64,000 nucleotides of DNA from contig NW_023998414.1 in assembly GCF_014805625.2 (NCBI RefSeq), positions 31,196,528 to 31,260,527 on the forward strand. The letters run 5' to 3'. This document shows, piece after piece, positions 58,500 to 64,000 of the stretch; position 1 is the stretch's first letter, and every line of letters starts with the position of its first letter. The translations under genes were made by a program, and so were the position numbers. This DNA comes from Glossina fuscipes. Lineage: Eukaryota > Arthropoda > Insecta > Diptera > Glossinidae. A model generated the notes under the pieces. That model ran no database searches. It had not been told where the DNA came from and saw only the letters and a program-made list of their open reading frames with translations.

Positions 58500-59720
58500 T
58501 CTGATATCTAGCATAGTGTACTATACGTCAGCTTGTATAAACATATATATATATATATATATACATCTAAGTAGATAAATATGTATAAACAGATAAATAT
58601 ATAAAGTAGGTGTAAGCAGCATACATATAATGACGTAGTATTCTTGCGTTGTATTTTGACACTTCAAGAAAACTGTTCGTGATAATTTGTACATGTTTAG
58701 ATATATTGACGTACATATGATAAATGTATATATATATAAAACGTGTGTGTGCAAAACAGTATTATAAATATATATATATATGAGCATATATAAAGTAGAT
58801 GCATGCAAACATGTATATATATATATATGTAATATGCCACTTTGTCAAGCGACCAACTTATTAATCACTTAAACTAAAATTTTATGCTGGTTCGTTTAGC
58901 GTTGGGCGTCACTTTGTCGTGGTACTAGCCCCTTTGTTGCCGGTAGAGCGTATTAAAGAGAATACTTTAAGATTATATCAAACAGCAGATCCAAAAAAAA
59001 AACGACAGATTCAATCAAGAAACCACTTATTTCCTAGTCTGTGTCAGTTGCTGCTAACGCAGTAACTACGCTTAGCTTAAGATCATCAAATTCCGCCAAC
59101 TGGTAGTATATATATATATAACTAATTTATTTTATGCCTATAAAATCAATTTCGATGGTCCGAAATTTCGTTGGGCGCCACTTTGTCGTGCGACCAACGT
59201 TAATCGAAAAAGGAAATTTTTTTTATAATAGGTCGGTTTACGTTGGGCGCCACTTTGTCGTGCGACCAACGTTAATCAAAAGGAAAATTTTTATACCGGG
59301 TCTTACTGCGAAGGGCGCCACTTTGTCACTGCACTATGGCGACCAACGTCTATTTAAATGAAATATAAATCTCGGCGCATTTTACTTTATTTAAATAACG
59401 TTTAGGAAATGTTTGCCGGTTATAGCGAATTAAAGCGAATATGTTAATGTACATGTATTTATGCATATACAAAGTAAGCCAGGACTATGTAAACACATGT
59501 AAACATATGTAGATATATATATATATATAAGTAGATAAATACATATACACGAGAAGTACATGCAAAGTAAAAGTATATACATTAGCATGAATAAATGTAT
59601 ATGAAAAAAAATATATATATGAGTAGATAAGTATGTCTGGAATTAGTAAGTGATACATATATATATACATATGACGATAAGTATGTAAAAGCTAAGTAGT
59701 TCATATGCATTATGATAAAA
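58500..59720. repeat. Cluster of (TA)n tracts in a repeated context
   Basis: TA runs occur near 58,544-58,563, 58,726-58,738, 58,768-58,781, 58,813-58,829, 59,107-59,120, 59,515-59,528, 59,610-59,619 and 59,658-59,667. Several share the neighbouring sequence AAGTAGATAAATA or AGTAGATAAGTATG, for instance after the runs at 58,563 and 59,528. This indicates an irregular duplication of a TA-rich unit on both sides of the array described next. Confidence 0.6.
58835..59349. repeat. Tandem array carrying a tRNA-Lys 3'-end / primer-binding-site sequence
   Basis: Two 31 bp copies at 59,169-59,199 and 59,241-59,271 are identical and begin CGTTGGGCGCCACTTTGTCG, ending CGACCAACG. A third at 59,309-59,349 has AAGGGCGCCACTTTGTCACT and a 10 bp insertion. 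Degenerate copies lie at 58,900-58,920 and 58,835-58,858. Spacing of the right-hand copies is 72 and 68 bp. CGTTGGGCGCCA equals the 3' end of animal tRNA-Lys(CUU) with its CCA; the complement TGGCGCCCAACG is the primer-binding site used by many tRNA-Lys-primed LTR retroelements. The copies also have inverted ends (CGTTGG...CCAACG). No LTR element body is recognised beside it. Confidence 0.7.
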
Positions 59721-60242
59721 TTATGATAAACGAGATGTGCTTCTATATGATCCCCAACTAAAAATGAAGAGTCAGTGAGGTTTTTAGTAAGGGAGCAGTC
59801 GGTTACTTGCAATACACATACTTATTTTATACTTTCATAAAACTTTGCTAAGATCAACTTAAATTTACTTCTTTGACAATGAGTAATCGACTATTTATTC
59901 TTTAATATACATTTTACTCATTGTGAAGCATTGCCAGACAACAAAAGTTGTTAATTCAATCCTGAGCTTCAAACTCGTCTTCAAAAACGTATTTGTATGG
60001 AAAGGCTTGTATGTTTTGTTGTAAATTTGTATGAAATGGTTAGATCGAATTCACTTTGCGTTGACTTTTCATATTTCGTATTTCCTCAAGGCATTCATTG
60101 CGTATAATTTTCCAAATCCTTGGAAAAAATTTCACGTACGGTGTCAGATAGATAGTGATTTTTTTTGTATTCAGATGCAAAGAGAAGTTGACGAAGTTTG
60201 CTTTGTACTCTTACCTATGAGACAAATAGTTGCCTACGACAG

Positions 60243-60843
60243 CTATGTGAAGGAGTCTACCTCACCTTGCTGTCTAAGTATCCACTGTTCTATCTTCGGG
60301 ATAACCTTATCGAGGTTTTGCGAATCCATTCGATCGCAGCTTCCAATTAAGCGGCGCCAGCGTTTTAATATTACAGTCTTGTATTTGCATTTGATGCTCG
60401 CTTGATGATATGTTTCATCTGCGCTTTGAACGACAGTCGGCAATCGACCATGGCATCTGAGTGTCGCGTTGCGTTCCGGGATATTTCAACCCGTCAATTT
60501 TAAGCGCAACTCTCTCCACTCTGTAGATGTCATTACAACCGTCTCTGCTTTTCCTTTCGCCACATTCAGCCTTGCCGACAAGTGCATTAAGTGCGTGATG
60601 CCCAATTTGTTCATGAACGACCAAAAGTGTTTGATGCTTAATTTGTTCCGTTCTGAGAAACCTGGGGTCAACGCAAATGATCAAAAAAACTTGCATTGTT
60701 GTTCTTTTAGTTAATATTAAATGACTTAGAATCTTTAAAATTGCGCACGCATTGACTACTTTCCTTGCATTGGTGAATGCCTTCGCATCTTCATTTAATT
60801 TTTTCTTTTTGTTGAAAATATTTATTGTTTCACTTAATCTCAA
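60243..60843 (-). other. Unrecognised minus-strand frames, protein-like composition
   Basis: A 142-codon frame (60,415-60,843) and an overlapping 66-codon frame (60,243-60,443) lie on the minus strand, with a third phase (60,486-60,671) overlapping them. Readable pieces include KAFTNARKVVNACAILK, VGKAECGERKSRDGCNDIYR, and KTVILKRWRRLIGSCDRMDS. Composition is less AT-biased than surrounding DNA. I cannot assign a family; in an AT-rich window a 142-codon frame is longer than most chance frames. It may be part of the same degraded block as the frames at 61.2-63.0 kb, all on the minus strand. Confidence 0.35.
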
Positions 60844-61239
60844 TCCAGAAAAAATTTCATGTAATTTAGTTTTTATTTACGTTTGTATGATTTTGTTGTT
60901 CATTGTATCAATGCCGGTTGTTTGTAAGCAAGGAAGCGTGAGATTTGCCACTTATCTTTTCTTAATTTTTTCGAAATAAGTGTCGACAGTTGAAAACCAT
61001 AATCAGTGCCCATATTTTCACCGTTATTATCTCACCATAATAAAAATAATGTATAATATTTATAAACAATTCTATATGTAAGCGTTTCTATAAATGTTTC
61101 TCTTGCTTTTAGGTTCATTAACCCCTTTTAATGTCAATAATTTAAGTAACCCACTGCATTAATCTGTTCTTAAAGTTCCCTAGATTCGTCAAAATATTTA
61201 ACACTTTTCACGATACAATCTGAGCAACCGCTATCCGCT

Positions 61240-61960
61240 ATCCATTTGATTTTATCAACAGAACAGTTCACTTTACCTTATCGGTCGTTTTACCCTGTGT
61301 CATCTTGGCATGTTCATGTGAAAAATTACCACCTTCACTTTGTTATCCTTCTTAATTACACTACCCATCGCCACCTTGGACATTGGTCTAACCGTCTGCC
61401 AGTTTTCCGGCAGCCGCTCTCTCGCTGTGGCGATGTTATCGTTCGCCTCCTTACTGTTGAATACAGATTCTCAGATCAAGAAATTTTCTATTCTGTGTCG
61501 TACTTGGGCATTACGCTTTGAAATTTTACCGCACCTAAGGTATGTTCTTTCTCTTTTCCTCTAAATTTTAGGTAAACGGATGTGAGGGAGTTCTTAGGAT
61601 TCATATCCATTTTGTTTTCGAGGTGATTCGGAGTCGTCAGTCACGATTTGCACCGTGCGGCAGCTGACTACCTTGGACTTATCGCGGCACATTAGGTGGC
61701 TATCCGAGACATTATTACATGAACACCATGCTCTTTGTGCGCTAGTAATTAGAGGGTGGATGCCGATCGACATAAAAGGGCTTCCGAGGAGTAGTGGCAG
61801 ACTTTTTCAAGATAAGACGCACTATGCGTTCAACATGTCTTGTATGGTAAATCTGCCATGCAAGACAGATGGTCTCTTATCTTTGACAGTCGCCTCCGCA
61901 AGCCCTGCGTTCTGTGGATTGCTCAAGGTTGCTTTCCACAGCCAGCGGTTGGAGCGAAAA
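61240..61960 (-). other. Less AT-rich block with broken frames, unassigned
   Basis: The minus strand gives, with stops between, NRWLWKATLSNPQNAGLAEA, HPLITSAQRAWCSCNNVSDS, CRDKSKVVSCRTVQIVTDDS and ARERLPENWQTVRPMSKVAM. The plus strand is also open for 102 codons (61,655-61,963). Base composition is close to even. The direction of any former coding is uncertain. No domain is recognised. Confidence 0.3.
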
Positions 61961-61963
61961 TGA

Positions 61964-62188
61964 ATGGTTTTAACACAATCTTCGGCACTTCAATAAATTA
62001 GTGGGCGCTACGCACTTTTTTTTTTTTTATTCAAGTTATTGAAGGGTTGCAATAACTATTCCAATGCGTAGACCGAGCATATACTTTAACCTGTACGAAC
62101 ATAAAGATAACAATGAAATTATATAAATTACATATTAATAACATACTAAGCAAATTCGTCACGTTCACTCGAAATTGTGTCGATCCAT
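61964..62188. other. AT-rich spacer
   Basis: Contains a short T run (62,019-62,028) and no frame or motif of note. Confidence 0.6.
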
Positions 62189-62765
62189 TCACGTTGGACG
62201 GTTTCTATGAATAGTTCCATCCTCAATATACATTTTACCAGGCAAACCTTTTTCTGCAGCAATAATATTAGCTTTACTATTATTGACTAAGGCATCTATT
62301 ATATCTTGGCGACCTTGTTCCAACGTATTTTTCTTTTTATTTATGTGCAGAGCATCATATGCATTAGAAGGTCGGGAAGCTAAAGTTGTTAATTCCACAA
62401 CGTTTAATTCTTTAACTAAAGCGTTGCTTATGGAAGGTAACGTATTATTATCCACTTCAGTAAATGTGATATTATCAACAAGACCAGATATAACAATAAC
62501 ACCTTTAGTTGTATGTAATGTCACATTTATCTGACTGTTAACATCAAATAACATATGAACAATTTTCGAATCATTAAGAATATTTTGCAAACGGTTACTG
62601 ACTGGTGCTGCCATCGTCAGATTCATTAAGCATTCTGGCTAAATTACGCATAACATTGACAATAATACGTTGGCTATTATCATCGACATCACGTATACTG
62701 GCATCAAGTGCATCACCATTTTTATTTTTTCAATTAAATTTTGTGACATCATATTTTCCGATACG
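62189..62765 (-). other. Unrecognised acidic protein-like frame with frameshifts
   Basis: The main frame (62,189-62,626, 145 codons) contains NRLQNILNDSKIVHMLFDV, VIVISGLVDNITFTEVDNN, LKELN-like VKELNVVELTTLA and EQGRQDIIDALVNN. Upstream in another phase the minus strand reads GDALDASIRDVDDNSQRIIV and RNLARMLNESDDGS, and before that MSQNRNVSENMMSQNLIEK, so a longer protein seems to be broken by at least two frameshifts. It has Asp/Asn/Leu-rich helical character and no membrane segment. I do not recognise the family and have left the pieces unjoined. Candidates that cannot be tested here include a large DNA transposon or an integrated virus-like element. Confidence 0.45.
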
Positions 62766-62768
62766 TTT

Positions 62769-63180
62769 CTATTTTGACTCATTCTGATAGTATTCTTCTT
62801 TAGAACCATGTTTCACCGTGCTTCGAATCCTTTTGATCCGCATACCTTTACTATTACGGCAAAAGATGAGCGACTCGATTTGAGTTTGTTTGTGTACTCC
62901 CTTCACCCCAATGGTTGTCATTTGATCCATAAATCCAAAAAGACCGAGCCTTGTTTCTCGAACCGACGCATATACGGTAAAATTATGGCAACGAGCCAGC
63001 AAACCGGGAATTTTCGCGGGATCTGACTTTGCGTTCCGCCACCTTAACCAACTTGTTAAGTTCGGTTATTGCAGAATCGCGACAAATTCGGAGTTTTTAG
63101 CTTGGCTTTCGAGCTGCCTTTTTCAATCTTTTTAGGTGAACAAATACGGAGGCCTTCCCCCAAAAGTTTTAATTTGGGTT
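62769..63180 (-). other. Unrecognised frames upstream of the acidic frame
   Basis: A 77-codon minus-strand frame (62,769-63,002) contains HNFTVYASVRETRLGLFGFM, VKGVHKQTQIESLIFCRN and a basic end (GMRIKRIRSTVKHGSKEEY). Further upstream another phase reads LRICRDSAITELNKLVKVAE and RKVRSREN. The basic, Lys/Arg-rich character contrasts with the acidic frame that follows. No family is recognised. Confidence 0.35.
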
Positions 63181-63452
63181 GTGGCTTTTTGTTATTTGAA
63201 CATTAATAAACGCAGTAATTTTATTTAATTCACTACTCTTAATTTATCAAAGTTTATTCTGCTTGTTTCTTGTTTGATTTTTCTTGCAGTCGGGGAAACA
63301 CCATATAAGCGAGCCAATAACTAGTTCTAGTTAATAATTACATCTTCACGCCCGAACTTCTCAGAGTAGACTTCTCTATCTTCGAAAACAAAATACAGAC
63401 AGACCTCTCATTCCTGCTCAATTTCTCTCTTCTTCTACCTGTTGCTCTCTAT

Positions 63453-63731
63453 AGCGGCTTGCCGCTACTCTCACAAAAGCAAGCAAAGATCCCGCAAAAT
63501 CATACGATTTTTGCCTATTCTTGCAAAAGCAAAAGGAAAAAGGAATACCGCAAAATCACATGATTTTGCCTGTTCTTGTAAGAGCAAAAAAAAAGGGAAT
63601 ACCGCAAAATCATACGATTTTGCCTGTTTTAATGAAAAAAGGAAAAGAGCAAAACAATCATATCCCGCAAGATCATGCGATTTATAAACGGTACCACAAA
63701 ATCACACGATTTTGTCTAACGGCATGCCGTT
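63453..63731. repeat. Array of short inverted repeats (hairpin array)
   Basis: Five units with arms GCAAAATC and GATTTTGC around a 4-base spacer lie at 63,494-63,514, 63,550-63,569, 63,604-63,623, 63,667-63,683 (degenerate) and 63,696-63,715. Spacers are ATAC, ACAT, ATAC, ATGC and ACAC. The first three units repeat every 54-56 bp together with AT-rich linkers (GCCTGTTCTTGTAAGAGC-like). The last unit has ACAAAATC/GATTTTGT, a paired G-to-A and C-to-T change that keeps the arms complementary. The array is bounded by AGCGGC-TT-GCCGCT (63,453-63,466) and AACGGC-AT-GCCGTT (63,718-63,731), which differ by another matched change. Confidence 0.8.
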
Positions 63732-64000
63732 ATTGCGGTACTTGCGGTTGACACAGACCGACAGACAACCTACCCAAGGTTTGTTCGCGGCCGTTACAGG
63801 GTTCAGAAAAGTGTTAATTTGGTTTCGGAATAAGATCGATGTCAAATCGAAGGCCAGTGTCAGTCACATAGGCATTTTCTTTCGGTTGTATTAACCTGCA
63901 ATTGCTGCGCTAACGAAAGGATGCGACGTACAAAAACATATGATTTGCGTCCTCGTTGGTCCGCGCAAACAGAAATGGGTCGTCTGCGTATACGAAGCAT
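63732..64000. other. Right flank of the hairpin array, no supported gene
   Basis: Composition is close to even. A degenerate relative of the hairpin unit (ACAAAAACATATGATTTGCG) occurs at about 63,930-63,949. The plus-strand frame at 63,712-63,894 has no recognised motif. The element this belongs to may continue beyond the window. Confidence 0.5.

Noticed and set aside
58835..59349. An intact 5' LTR with primer-binding site and a full LTR retrotransposon
   Set aside because: The site is repeated in tandem and no LTR pair, gag or pol sequence is recognisable on the side where the element body should lie.
63453..63731. A CRISPR array
   Set aside because: The repeated unit is itself an inverted repeat with short irregular linkers that resemble each other, there is no spacer diversity and no cas gene, and the DNA is clearly eukaryotic.

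Overview
The window looks like non-coding, repeat-laden chromosomal DNA from an arthropod, most probably a fly (Diptera). It is strongly AT-rich and full of (TA)n, (TG)n, (CT)n, (AG)n and poly-A/T tracts. It carries a decayed R1-clade non-LTR retrotransposon (an arthropod-type family), a decayed mariner transposon, tRNA-derived SINE-like copies and dozens of short diverged dispersed repeats. A 100-N assembly gap lies at 35,674-35,773. I found no host exon, functional tRNA, rRNA or bacterial-style gene that I can support. The order Diptera is an inference from repeat style; nothing in the sequence proves a species.

Layout. From 1 to 26 kb there is AT-rich DNA with at least a dozen copies of two dispersed repeat families, called A and B here. 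Both carry a (GGACAGAC)-type block and many copies end in GGTATAAAA-like sequence. From 26.9 to 29.4 kb lies the clearest mobile element: a minus-strand R1-clade retrotransposon with recognisable pieces of the ORF1 zinc knuckles, endonuclease, reverse transcriptase and C-terminal region, all broken. Its 5' end abuts an ACAY-type simple repeat, which suggests a Waldo-like element. From 29.5 to 41 kb the DNA is low-complexity and holds more family A copies, one SINE, a G17 run and the assembly gap. A mariner pseudogene lies at 41.6-42.1 kb. From 45.7 to 52.5 kb there is a cluster of related short interspersed repeats: two further SINE-related copies, a three-copy repeat arranged partly as a ~250 bp inverted repeat, and a ~570 bp element with ~47 bp terminal inverted repeats.

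The last 6 kb differs from the rest. At 58.8-59.35 kb a 68-72 bp tandem array repeats a sequence identical to the 3' end of tRNA-Lys including CCA, i.e. the complement of a retroelement primer-binding site. From 60.2 to 63.2 kb the minus strand carries broken, less AT-biased, protein-like frames that I cannot assign. At 63.45-63.73 kb there is an array of short inverted repeats whose arms show matched (pairing-preserving) substitutions, bounded by two further hairpin motifs. Those two arrays and the unassigned frames beside them are the parts most worth following up.

The elements here do not form a pathway. They are layers of old insertions; where coding capacity can be read it is disrupted by stops, frameshifts and deletions. 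Boundaries of dispersed repeats are approximate because they were judged by eye from pairwise similarity inside the window.
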